A stretch of 29,530 bases of DNA from JAICND01 sp035281425. Lineage in GTDB: Bacteria; Actinomycetota; Acidimicrobiia; Spongiisociales; ZC4RG35. The stretch lies in assembly GCA_035281425.1 (NCBI GenBank), contig DATEDX010000205.1:1-29530 (forward strand), given 5' to 3'. Each line of letters opens with the position of its first letter. Position 1 is the first letter of the stretch. The position numbers and the translations under genes were made by a program. Positions 6,618 through 13,597 of the stretch are shown here, in pieces. Under the pieces are notes generated by a model, which saw nothing but the letters and a program-made list of their open reading frames with translations, was not told the origin of the DNA and made no database searches.

Positions 6618-7853
6618 GTGGAGGTTGTGGTTGAACGTTGCGCGGCGTTGGATGTGCATAAGCGGTCGGTGACGGTGTGTGTGCGTACCCCGGCTGGGGG
6701 TGGGGGGCGGAGGGAGGAGGTGCGGACCTTCCCCACGTTTGTGGGGGATTTGGAGTTGATGGCCGAGTGGCTGGCGGGGGAGGGGGTGAGCCAGGTGGTG
6801 TTGGAGTCGACTGGCAGTTATTGGAAGCCGGTGTATTACGTGTTGGAGGAGGGCAACTTCGAGCTGTTGTTGGTTAACGCTGCTCATGTCAAGCAGGTGC
6901 CGGGTCGGAAGACCGATGTCAAGGATGCCTCTTGGCTTTGTCAACTGTTGGAGGTGGGGTTGCTGCGGGGTTCGTTTGTGCCTGATCCCATCCTTCGAGA
7001 GTTGCGGGACCTGACCCGTTACCGCAAACGGTTGATCCAGGATCGGAGCCGGGAGGGGCAACGGTTGGAGAAACTGTTGGAGGACGCGGCGATCAAGTTG
7101 GGAGCGGTGGCCTCTGATCTGTTGGGGAGGTCGGCGCGGGCGATGGTGGAGGCGCTGATTGGGGGGGAGCGGGACCCGGAGGTGTTGGCGCAGCTGGCTC
7201 GGGGGCGGCTGCGGGGCAAGATCCCCGAGTTGGTGCGGGCTTTGGCTGGCCGCTTCACCGAACATCACGCCGCTATGGCTCGGCTGCATTTGGACCACAT
7301 CGACTATCTCGATCAGACTATCGCCACTCTCGACCAGCGGATCGAACAGGTGATGGCCCCTTTCGAGGAGGCACGGGAGCGGCTGGCCACCATCCCCGGG
7401 GTGGCCCGGCAGACCGCTGAGGTGATCGTGGCCGAGATCGGAGTGGACATGTCGGTGTTTCCCACTGCGGGGCATCTCGCCTCTTGGGCGGGGCTGTGCC
7501 CGGGGAACAACCAGTCGGGCGGCAAGCACTATTCGGGCAGGACCCGCAAAGGCAACCGGTGGCTGCAAGACGCCCTCACCCAAGCCGCCTGGGGCGCCGC
7601 CCACAGCCGCAACAACTATCTATCCGCCCACTTCTGGCATCTGGCCCGGCGGATCGGAAAAAAGAAAGCCGCCGTCGCCGTAGCCCACACCATCCTCACC
7701 ATCACCTACCACCTCCTCGCCAACCAAGTCGACTATCAAGACCTCGGCCCCGACTACTACCTCAAACGGGTCGACCCCCAACGACGCACCCAACACCTAA
7801 TCCGCCAACTAGAAGCCCTCGGACACCAAGTCACCCTCCACCCCGCCGCCTAA
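6618..7853 (+). CDS. IS110-family transposase (RuvC-like DEDD recombinase)
   Basis: A 411-residue recombinase. The N-terminal RuvC-like DEDD domain shows ALDVHKRSV (Asp12), LESTGSYW (Glu63) and GRKTDVKDA (Asp100, Asp103). A central coiled-coil region follows, then the C-terminal Tnp20 domain: IPGVARQTAEVIVAEIG, WAGLCPGNNQSGGK with the nucleophilic Ser300, and GRTRKGN. All catalytic residues are present and the frame is intact, so the element may be active. The start is GTG 6618 with AAGGAGG 5 bases upstream; the frame is open to TTG 6567, but that portion overlaps the structured RNA. Members use a bridge RNA to pick insertion sites. Confidence 0.93.
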   Translation: MEVVVERCAALDVHKRSVTVCVRTPAGGGGRREEVRTFPTFVGDLELMAEWLAGEGVSQVVLESTGSYWKPVYYVLEEGNFELLLVNAAHVKQVPGRKTDVKDASWLCQLLEVGLLRGSFVPDPILRELRDLTRYRKRLIQDRSREGQRLEKLLEDAAIKLGAVASDLLGRSARAMVEALIGGERDPEVLAQLARGRLRGKIPELVRALAGRFTEHHAAMARLHLDHIDYLDQTIATLDQRIEQVMAPFEEARERLATIPGVARQTAEVIVAEIGVDMSVFPTAGHLASWAGLCPGNNQSGGKHYSGRTRKGNRWLQDALTQAAWGAAHSRNNYLSAHFWHLARRIGKKKAAVAVAHTILTITYHLLANQVDYQDLGPDYYLKRVDPQRRTQHLIRQLEALGHQVTLHPAA

Positions 7854-7883
7854 CCCCACCTATTTAGGTCTCAGCCAGCAGGG

Positions 7884-7914
7884 TCTTCCGTCTTCCGTCT
7901 TCCGTCTTCCGTCT
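7884..7914. repeat. Heptad repeat array (TCTTCCG x4)
   Basis: Four exact TCTTCCG units followed by TCT and a run of six A, directly after the IS110 right end and 11 bases before a promoter -35 box. It is the same unit family as at 573-643 and 9287-9335. Confidence 0.9.
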
Positions 7915-7924
7915 AAAAAAGGTC

Positions 7925-7971
7925 TTGACAAGTAGACATCGTTGTGACATCATAGAGCTGTCATCTAGACA
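7925..7971 (+). promoter_or_regulatory. Promoter and likely operator of the RHH/DUF4097 operon
   Basis: A consensus -35 TTGACA (7925-7930), 17-base spacer and weak -10 CATCAT (7948-7953). The region carries repeated GACA-type half-sites: TTGACA 7925, TAGACA 7933, GTGACA 7944, inverted TGTCA 7959 and TAGACA 7966. Arrays of short half-sites are typical operators for ribbon-helix-helix proteins, and one is encoded just downstream, so autoregulation is a reasonable inference. Confidence 0.5.
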
Positions 7972-7981
7972 GGAGAGAGAC

Positions 7982-8083
7982 ATGTTGGGCGGTAGCCTCA
8001 AGACAGTACAGGCGATCAGGGAGCAGCGGTTCCCGCAGATCCACAAGTGGGAGCGACCCGTGTTCGTCTTCCGCCAGGGCTGA
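7982..8083 (+). CDS. 33-residue ORF heading the RHH/DUF4097 operon
   Basis: ATG 7982 is preceded by AGGAG with a good spacer, and the product begins MLGGSLKTVQAIREQRFPQI and ends HKWERPVFVFRQG. The stop (TGA 8081-8083) is separated by a single base from the next ATG (8085), a strong sign of translational coupling. The peptide is basic with no membrane segment or known motif. It could be a genuine microprotein or an upstream ORF that sets translation of the RHH gene. Family not recognised. Confidence 0.55.
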   Translation: MLGGSLKTVQAIREQRFPQIHKWERPVFVFRQG

Positions 8084-8084
8084 A

Positions 8085-8528
8085 ATGCAGACCTCGACCG
8101 TCATCCACAATCTGGAATCTGCCCTCGAGGGTCAGCTGGCCCTCTCCGGAGACTCGGGACTGGAAGCCGCCGGGCGGGCCCTCCTGGCGGCCCTCCGCCC
8201 CGCCCTCCGGGAAGCTGCCTTCGATCTAGCGGGTCAGGCCGCCGAGGAGGTGCGGGCCCAGCTAGGAGGGCACCAGGTCGACCTTATCCTCATCGAAGGT
8301 GAGCCCACCATCCGGATCACCTCGGAGGAGCCGGCCATGTCCACACCCGAGGAGGAGTTCGACGCTCGTATCACCCTCCGGTTGCCGCCCTCGATCAAAG
8401 AGATCGTGGAGCAGGCCGCATCCGACGCCGGGGACTCGGTCAACTCCTGGGTAGTCAAAGCCCTGGCCGGCCGAGCCACCACCACTCGCTCCCACCGGCG
8501 CCGGGTCAACGAGACCTTCGAGTTATGA
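8085..8528 (+). CDS. Ribbon-helix-helix (HicB/Arc-like) DNA-binding protein
   Basis: A 147-residue protein. The N-terminal 60 residues are helical and Ala/Leu-rich (GLEAAGRALLAALRPALREA). The C-terminal residues 92-130, EFDARITLRLPPSIKEIVEQ then AASDAGDSVNSWVVKALAGR, show the strand-helix-helix pattern of HicB/CopG-type RHH domains. Such proteins dimerise and bind short DNA repeats. No HicA-like toxin is adjacent, so this is more likely a regulator than an antitoxin. It is coupled upstream to a 33-residue ORF and overlaps the DUF4097 gene by four bases (ATGA); pairing with DUF4097 genes recurs in actinobacteria. It probably controls its own operon through the half-sites at 7925-7971. Confidence 0.75.
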   Translation: MQTSTVIHNLESALEGQLALSGDSGLEAAGRALLAALRPALREAAFDLAGQAAEEVRAQLGGHQVDLILIEGEPTIRITSEEPAMSTPEEEFDARITLRLPPSIKEIVEQAASDAGDSVNSWVVKALAGRATTTRSHRRRVNETFEL

Positions 8529-9283
8529 GCCACTATTCGTTTCCGGCGGGGAACGCTCCCGCCCTCGAGTTTCGTGTCGCCTCAGGCCGGCTCGACCTGG
8601 TGGAGTCGCCCGACGGCACCATCACGGTTGATGTCACCGGGCGAGGTGCCGACAACATCATCGTTGAACAGATCGGCGACACCGTGAGCATTCGGGAAGA
8701 CCGCACTCGGTTCACCGACCGTTCGGTTTCGGTGCGGGTGGCGGTTCCACCTCGCACCGCCGCCGACATTACCGCCGCTTCCCTGGACGTCTACGCTCGA
8801 GTGGAGCTTGGCCGGGTCAACGCTCGCACCGCCTCTGGTCAATTGGACCTGAGCGCTATCGCAGCCGGAGAACTTCGCTCGGCCTCTGGTGACATCAACC
8901 TCGATAGCTGCCAGGGACGCTGCCAGATCAGCACCGCCTCCGGTGACGTTCGGGGCAGGAGCATCGCCGGCGACCTGGTGGTGAGCACCGCCTCTGGTGA
9001 CGTTTACGTCGACACCGTCAAGGGCCGGGTGGAAGCTAAGTCAGCTTCAGGTGATATCGATGTCGCCTGCTGCCAGGGCCCCAGCGTCGAGGTGGTTTCC
9101 ATGTCGGGCGATGTTTCGGTTGGCCTTCCCGAGGGGCGCCGGGTGGAGGCACAGATCGACAGCCTCTCCGGTGACGTGACCTTGCCGCCTCGTAAAGCAC
9201 CGACCGGTGGAGAGAAGGAAACCGTGCGTCTCCGCGCCAAGACCGTTTCTGGCGATGTGCGGGTCGAGCGCGTCGAGGGCTAA
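8525..9283 (+). CDS. DUF4097-family beta-strand repeat protein
   Basis: A 252-residue protein built from about eight repeats of roughly 20 residues centred on (T/S)(A/V)SG(D/Q) followed by a beta strand, for example LRSASGDINLDSCQGRCQIS and VVSTASGDVYVDTVKGRVEA. This is the DUF4097 (YvlB-like) right-handed beta-helix. There is no signal peptide or membrane segment, so the protein appears cytoplasmic. Function is unknown; relatives occur in stress-response operons. It begins at ATG 8525 inside the RHH stop (4-base overlap). The repeats are visible in DNA as recurring ACCGCCTCTGGTGAC, which suggests recent internal duplication or homogenisation. Two Cys pairs (CQGRC, ACCQG) lie in neighbouring turns. 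Confidence 0.85.
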   Translation: MSHYSFPAGNAPALEFRVASGRLDLVESPDGTITVDVTGRGADNIIVEQIGDTVSIREDRTRFTDRSVSVRVAVPPRTAADITAASLDVYARVELGRVNARTASGQLDLSAIAAGELRSASGDINLDSCQGRCQISTASGDVRGRSIAGDLVVSTASGDVYVDTVKGRVEAKSASGDIDVACCQGPSVEVVSMSGDVSVGLPEGRRVEAQIDSLSGDVTLPPRKAPTGGEKETVRLRAKTVSGDVRVERVEG

Positions 9284-9286
9284 GAG

Positions 9287-9335
9287 CCTTCCGCCTTCCG
9301 TCTCCCGTCTCCCGTCTTCCGTCTCCGGTCTCAAG
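9287..9335. repeat. Heptad repeat array between DUF4097 and acyl-CoA dehydrogenase genes
   Basis: Six or seven 7-base units: CCTTCCG, CCTTCCG, TCTCCCG, TCTCCCG, TCTTCCG, TCTCCGG, TCTCAAG. The unit is more degenerate than at 7884-7914 but keeps exact 7-base periodicity. It ends 12 bases before the next start codon. Confidence 0.85.
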
Positions 9336-9347
9336 AGGCACAATGGT

Positions 9348-10544
9348 GTGGTGCAGCCTTACGACTCGCCCGAGGAAGCCACCTTCCGGGCCGAGGCGCG
9401 GGCCTGGCTTCGTGCCCACGCCCGCAGCTATGAGCAACCTCCCATCGCTCCTTCCGCCATTGTGGCGGAATGGACACCGGAGGAAGAGGAAGAAAGACTG
9501 GCCGAGGCTCGGGCCTGGCAACGACAAAAATCCGCCGCCGGATGGGCAGGGATCGCCTGGCCCCGGGACTACGGAGGGCGGGGGGGGACGCCAGTGCAGC
9601 AGGCCATCTTCGACCAGGAAGAGGCCGCCTTTGACGTCCCTCGTGACGCTCTCATCGTTGGCCTGGGCTGGTGCGGTCCCGCCCTGCTCCTGCTCGGCAC
9701 CGAACAGCAGCGACGCCGTTATATCCCACGCCTTCTTTCCGGGGACGAGGTGTGGTGCCAGCTGTTCTCCGAACCGCAAGCCGGTTCCGATCTAGCTGCC
9801 CTCTCCACTCGGGCGGTTCGTGACGGCGACGAGTGGATATTGGACGGCCAGAAAGTATGGACGACTTTCGCTCACCTCTCCGATTGGGGTCTTTGCATCG
9901 CCCGCACCGATCCCGACCAGCCCAAACATCGCGGGCTCACCGCGTTCATGGTTGATATGCATTCGCCCGGAGTGGAGCCCCGGCCCATCCGGCAGATGAC
10001 CGGCGCGGCCAACTTCAACGAGGTGTTTCTGAGCGGCGTGCGGGTCCCCGACCAGGACCGGATCGGTGACCCCGGGGACGGCTGGAGGATGGTTATCACC
10101 ACCTTCATGTTCGAGCGAATGGGAGTACTGGTAGGGAGAGGGGCCATGCTCGACGCCGCCCGTTCCATCCTCCCTCCAGGAGATCGGCGGGCGGCGGGGC
10201 TCTGGGTCCAGAACTGGATCAAAGGCAAGGTCCTCTACTACACGGCGCTTCGCTTGCTCACTGCGTTTTCCCGCGGGCAGATCCCCGGACCCGAAGGTTC
10301 GGCTGCCAAGCTCGTCGGAACCCAGATCCTCACCGACCTCTACGGGCAGGCCCTTTCCAACCTGGGGGCAGCCGGAGTACTGGCCGGGGCCGACGCTCCC
10401 CAACAGGGCGAGTGGCAGGACGCCTTCCTGGGCGTCCCCGGGCTACGCATCGGCGGCGGTGCCGACGAGATTCAGCGCAACATCATCGCCGAGCGGATCC
10501 TCGGCTTGCCCAAAGACCTCGAAGCGCCCAGAGCGGGGGAATAG
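9348..10544 (+). CDS. Acyl-CoA dehydrogenase (FadE-like)
   Basis: FAD-dependent flavoenzyme oxidising acyl-CoA to trans-2-enoyl-CoA in beta-oxidation or sterol side-chain breakdown. It is 398 residues long, the usual size. The N-terminal helical domain (EATFRAEARAWLRAHA) is followed by the middle beta domain with WCQLFSEPQAGSDLAAL and DEWILDGQKVWTTFAH (flavin contact), then a C-terminal helical bundle with GGGADEIQRNIIAERILGLP, the classic family ending. Glu in FMFERMGVLVGR is a possible catalytic base of the IVD/LCAD type. The start is GTG 9348 (or 9351), since upstream sequence is heptad repeat; AGAGG lies about 10 bases before. Substrate chain type cannot be told. It directly precedes trmD with a 10-base gap. 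Confidence 0.92.
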   Translation: MVQPYDSPEEATFRAEARAWLRAHARSYEQPPIAPSAIVAEWTPEEEEERLAEARAWQRQKSAAGWAGIAWPRDYGGRGGTPVQQAIFDQEEAAFDVPRDALIVGLGWCGPALLLLGTEQQRRRYIPRLLSGDEVWCQLFSEPQAGSDLAALSTRAVRDGDEWILDGQKVWTTFAHLSDWGLCIARTDPDQPKHRGLTAFMVDMHSPGVEPRPIRQMTGAANFNEVFLSGVRVPDQDRIGDPGDGWRMVITTFMFERMGVLVGRGAMLDAARSILPPGDRRAAGLWVQNWIKGKVLYYTALRLLTAFSRGQIPGPEGSAAKLVGTQILTDLYGQALSNLGAAGVLAGADAPQQGEWQDAFLGVPGLRIGGGADEIQRNIIAERILGLPKDLEAPRAGE

Positions 10545-10554
10545 TCGTCGCCCG

Positions 10555-12126
10555 ATGCGGATCAGCGTCCTCACCTTGTTTCCGGAGTTCTTCTCCGGGC
10601 CCCTCTCCACCTCGATCACGGAGCGGGCTCTGAGCGACGGATCGCTGACCATCGACCTCATCGACCTCCGCCAATACGGGAAGGGGGTGCACCGCCAAAT
10701 CGACGACGCTCCCTATGGGGGCGGGGCGGGGATGGTGATGATGGTGGAGCCGCTGGCTGCCGCCCTCAGCGATCTGGTGGACTCCCATCGGGTCTATCTC
10801 ACCCCGACCGGTCGCCGTCTCGACCAGGCCGTCATCGACCGCTTTGCCACCCTCCCTCATCTGACCCTCCTCTGCGGGCGCTACGAAGGCGTGGATCAGC
10901 GGGTCGTCGACCTCTTTATCGACGAGGAGGTATCCCTGGGTGACTTCGTCATGGCGGGAGGAGAGGCAGCGGCGGCAGTGATCATCGAGGCGGTAGCCAG
11001 GTTGCTACCGGGGGTGGTGGGCAACCCGCAATCGGTGGAGGGGGAGTCGTTCCGCAGAGGATTACTCGAAGAACCTCAATACACCCGTCCGGCGGAGTTC
11101 GCCGGACGCAAAGTGCCGCAGGTTTTACTCTCCGGCGATCATGCCGCCATCGAAGCCTGGCGGCAGGAGCAAAGACTGCTGCGAACCGCCCAACGGAGGC
11201 CCGACCTGATGACGACCATGCTCGACCCGGAAGCGGTGGTGATCACCGAACCAGTCCCGGACTCGGAGATTCCGGTGAATCTCATGTACGTCGAAACCTG
11301 GGACGGGCTCTACACCCCCATCGGGCTCCGGGTGCCGCCCGGTCCCGGACCATTCCCCGTTGTGCTTCTCGCCTCCGGCAACGGAGGTGGGGGCATGGCC
11401 TGGATCAGAGACGCCGTGGCCAACCGCGGTCGGATCATGGACCGCCTCCTCGACGGCGGCTACGCCTGCGCCTGGCTTCGATACCGGACCGAGGTTGAAC
11501 TCGGCTACCACCTGGGAGGACCTCTGATGCGCGATATGCGCCAGGGCCGGGGCCTCTTCAATCGATCTCCACTCGAATACGAAGACGAGATCGCAGTGAT
11601 CGAGCACCTCAAGCAGCTGCCGGCCATCGACTCCCAACGTGTCGGACTGATCGGGATGAGTCACGGCGGGGAAATGGTGCTGAAAATTCTTTCCGAATAT
11701 CAGGGGGTGGCGGCGGCTGTGGCCTCCGAACCGGCGGCCCACGAGTTCCTCGCCCTTACCCCCGACCACACTGCCTTCGTCAACCCCGCCACCCAACTCC
11801 GCAACATCGAAGGGATGCAGATGACCGATCCCGGACAGGTTCGGAGCCGGATCGATCAGGAGGTAGCCGCCACTCGGATTGCACCCATCTCCACCCCGAT
11901 CCTGGTCATGGGTCGCGAAGACGATCATCTGCAGGGCATCTTCCGGCTCACCTACGAACTCCTCTCCGAAGCCGGGAAAGAGGTGGAGTGGGTGTCCTTC
12001 GATCACCCCCTTCATGGCTACATCTATCCGCAGCGGGGAGAAGACGGCGAGTACCCCGAAGACGCCGTGGCCGAGGAGGCCATCAGCACCGTTATCGGTT
12101 TTCTCAACCGGTATCTGCGGGCCTGA
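10555..12126 (+). CDS. trmD: TrmD tRNA (guanine-N1-)-methyltransferase fused to an alpha/beta hydrolase
   Basis: A 523-residue open frame. Residues 1-218 are a complete TrmD, which methylates G37 N1 of tRNA: RISVLTLFPEFF, PYGGGAGMVM, LLCGRYEGVDQRV, the SAM-binding trefoil knot SLGDFVMAGGE with its catalytic Asp, and the usual ending WRQEQRLLRTAQRRPDL. Without a stop the frame runs into a full alpha/beta hydrolase (about residues 225-523, S9/dienelactone-hydrolase type): GMSHGGE nucleophile Ser369, Asp457 in MGREDDH, His487 in HPLHGY. An ATG at 11209 with GGAGG about 9 bases upstream could allow separate translation of the hydrolase. TrmD normally ends near this junction, so the hydrolase is an addition. 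The usual rpsP and rimM neighbours are absent upstream. No clear SD precedes ATG 10555. Confidence 0.9.
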   Translation: MRISVLTLFPEFFSGPLSTSITERALSDGSLTIDLIDLRQYGKGVHRQIDDAPYGGGAGMVMMVEPLAAALSDLVDSHRVYLTPTGRRLDQAVIDRFATLPHLTLLCGRYEGVDQRVVDLFIDEEVSLGDFVMAGGEAAAAVIIEAVARLLPGVVGNPQSVEGESFRRGLLEEPQYTRPAEFAGRKVPQVLLSGDHAAIEAWRQEQRLLRTAQRRPDLMTTMLDPEAVVITEPVPDSEIPVNLMYVETWDGLYTPIGLRVPPGPGPFPVVLLASGNGGGGMAWIRDAVANRGRIMDRLLDGGYACAWLRYRTEVELGYHLGGPLMRDMRQGRGLFNRSPLEYEDEIAVIEHLKQLPAIDSQRVGLIGMSHGGEMVLKILSEYQGVAAAVASEPAAHEFLALTPDHTAFVNPATQLRNIEGMQMTDPGQVRSRIDQEVAATRIAPISTPILVMGREDDHLQGIFRLTYELLSEAGKEVEWVSFDHPLHGYIYPQRGEDGEYPEDAVAEEAISTVIGFLNRYLRA

Positions 12127-12204
12127 GCCATCTGGTAGTAGCGTCCCGGCCTGATAACATCTAAGTCGGTCTGCCGGCGGTGCCGGTTCTCCAAGGAGCT
12201 TTCG

Positions 12205-12549
12205 ATGAACAAGCTTGAGTTGATTAACGGCGCCCACGCGCGCACCGATCTCCCCGATTTCAAACCCGGCGACACGGTCAAAGTGCACGTCCGGGTGGTG
12301 GAAGGCAACCGGGAGAGGGTTCAGGTGTTCGAAGGGGTGGTCATTGCCCGCAACGGCTCCGGCCTCGACGCCAGTTTCACCGTCCGCAAGTTGAGCTTCG
12401 GGGTGGGAGTGGAGCGGGTCTTCCCGGTACACGCTCCCATCATCCAAAAGATCGAGGTGACCCGTCGAGGTGATGTGCGGAGGGCGAAGCTTTATTACCT
12501 TCGCGATCGGGTGGGCAAGTCCGCCCGTATCAAGGAGAAGCGCGACTGA
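12205..12549 (+). CDS. rplS: 50S ribosomal protein L19
   Basis: A 114-residue protein of the large-subunit interface near the 30S contact. It has the L19 signature: FKPGDTVKVHVRVVEGNRER, QVFEGVVIARNGSG, FTVRKLSFGVGVERVFPVHAP and the ending RRAKLYYLRDRVGKSARIKEK. The ATG has AAGGAG six bases upstream. It follows the trmD-hydrolase gene by 78 bases, a gap containing TAACAT (a possible -10) and the small hairpin CCGGC-GGT-GCCGG. Its last codons overlap the probable CTG start of lepB. Confidence 0.98.
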   Translation: MNKLELINGAHARTDLPDFKPGDTVKVHVRVVEGNRERVQVFEGVVIARNGSGLDASFTVRKLSFGVGVERVFPVHAPIIQKIEVTRRGDVRRAKLYYLRDRVGKSARIKEKRD

Positions 12550-13190
12550 GCGTCGAGGCCCCTCCCAGCCCGCGGCGCAAACACGCCAAACCGGCCCGTC
12601 CCTTCTGGGTGGAGTTGCCGGTGCTGCTCCTCATCGCCCTCACCGTGGCGGTGGTGATCAAGAGCTTCCTCGTCCAGCCTTTCTACATCCCCACCGAGTC
12701 GATGCTGCCCACCATCGAGATCAACGATCGGGTGATGGTCTCCAAGCTCTCCTACCGGTTCGGAGAGCCGCAGCGGGGAGACATCGTCGTGTTCTATTCG
12801 CCGTTGAATGGTGAAGACGACGCCAGCCTCCCCGAGGAAATAGTGCGGCACATCCTTGAAGCGGTGGGGATCCGCACCGCCTCCGCCGACGACCTCATCA
12901 AACGAGTGGTGGCGGTGGGGGGCGACACGGTGCAGATCCGCGACTCGGTCCTCTACGTCAACGAGGAAGCTGTGGAGGAGTCGTATCTGCTGGAAGACGG
13001 AGTGATGCCCGATTTCGGCCCCGAAGAAGTACCCGAGAATTCGGTTTTCGTGATGGGCGACAACCGGCGTATCAGCTATGACAGCCGGCGCTTCGGGGCC
13101 ATCCCCATGGAAGACGTCATCGGCGAGGCGGTCCTCCGGATCTGGCCGGTGGGCCGGTTCGGCTCGGTCGATTCTGTCCCTTCGGGCTGA
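12546..13190 (+). CDS. lepB: Type I signal peptidase
   Basis: Membrane-anchored serine protease that removes signal peptides from secreted proteins. Boxes: PFYIPTESMLPTI with nucleophile Ser52, LIKRVVAVGGDTV with general base Lys119, and VFVMGDNRRISYDSRRFG (box E). One N-terminal membrane helix spans residues 24-42. The start is taken as CTG 12546, which overlaps the rplS stop and has AAGGAG eight bases upstream; this gives 214 residues and adds the basic stretch PRRKHAKPARPFW before the helix, as the positive-inside rule expects. The only standard alternative, GTG 12609 (193 residues), would start at the helix itself and has no SD. The actinobacterial neighbour rnhB is missing downstream. 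Confidence 0.93.
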   Translation: MSVEAPPSPRRKHAKPARPFWVELPVLLLIALTVAVVIKSFLVQPFYIPTESMLPTIEINDRVMVSKLSYRFGEPQRGDIVVFYSPLNGEDDASLPEEIVRHILEAVGIRTASADDLIKRVVAVGGDTVQIRDSVLYVNEEAVEESYLLEDGVMPDFGPEEVPENSVFVMGDNRRISYDSRRFGAIPMEDVIGEAVLRIWPVGRFGSVDSVPSG

Positions 13191-13204
13191 TACAAACACC
13201 AGCC

Positions 13205-13579
13205 ATGCAGACGGACCGTCGGGAGTCCAAGCCCGGACCCCGAGACCAGGGCCGGCAGGCGGAAGCGATCGCGGCCGACTACCTGACCCGACAGGGAGCC
13301 ACCATCCTCGCTCGCAACGTCAAGGTAGGCCGCGGCGAGGTTGACCTGGTGGCATCGATTGGGGGAGAGCGAACGGTGGTCGAAGTCCGATCGACCACCG
13401 CCTCTTCTGGAAACAGCCACCCAGTTCCACCCACCCATCCCCTCGACGCCTTCGACCACGCTAAAGCTGTCCAAGTGCGGCGGCTGGCCGGCGCTTTGGG
13501 TTGTCCTCGCGTCGATCTGATTGCCATTCGCTTCCACCCGGGGGGTGTCGACCTCCATTGGGTGAAACGAGCGGCCTGA
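13205..13579 (+). CDS. UPF0102 / YraN family nuclease-fold protein
   Basis: A 124-residue protein of the YraN family, an endonuclease-like fold usually found between rnhB and comM in actinobacteria. Motifs: GRQAEAIAADYLTRQGATIL, NVKVGRGEVDLVA (acidic residue of the nuclease core) and VVEVRSTT, where most relatives have FVEVK; the Lys of the D-ExK motif is therefore replaced by Arg. It has been linked to DNA processing, but its biochemical role is unsettled. It lies 14 bases after lepB, ATG 13205, with no strong SD. Confidence 0.88.
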   Translation: MQTDRRESKPGPRDQGRQAEAIAADYLTRQGATILARNVKVGRGEVDLVASIGGERTVVEVRSTTASSGNSHPVPPTHPLDAFDHAKAVQVRRLAGALGCPRVDLIAIRFHPGGVDLHWVKRAA

Positions 13580-13581
13580 GC

Positions 13582-13587
13582 TAGGGT
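13582..13587 (+). promoter_or_regulatory. Candidate -10 box for the ABC transporter operon
   Basis: TAGGGT sits 10 bases upstream of the GTG start at 13598, immediately after the yraN stop, with no SD in between. Confidence 0.35.
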
Positions 13588-13597
13588 TATCGACACC

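Larger units (their letters stand above)
6490..7880 (+). mobile_element. IS110-family insertion sequence (ends approximate)
   Basis: The element consists of a structured 5' non-coding segment, one DEDD transposase gene and a short 3' end. IS110 elements lack terminal inverted repeats and rarely make target duplications, so the exact ends cannot be fixed from one copy. The left end must lie between the HNH stop (6403) and the structured region (about 6505); the right end lies between the transposase stop (7853) and the heptad array (7884). Confidence 0.7.

Noticed and set aside
6490..7880. Terminal inverted repeats or target-site duplication for the IS element
   Set aside because: I found no convincing TIRs or duplications (only short chance matches such as TCAGCC at 6407 and 7872), as expected for IS110, so the ends remain approximate.
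7884..7914. CRISPR-like repeats
   Set aside because: The heptads are contiguous without spacers and there are no cas genes.
8085..8528. HicAB-type toxin-antitoxin pair
   Set aside because: The RHH domain resembles HicB, but neither neighbour resembles a HicA toxin; the downstream gene is a DUF4097 beta-repeat protein.
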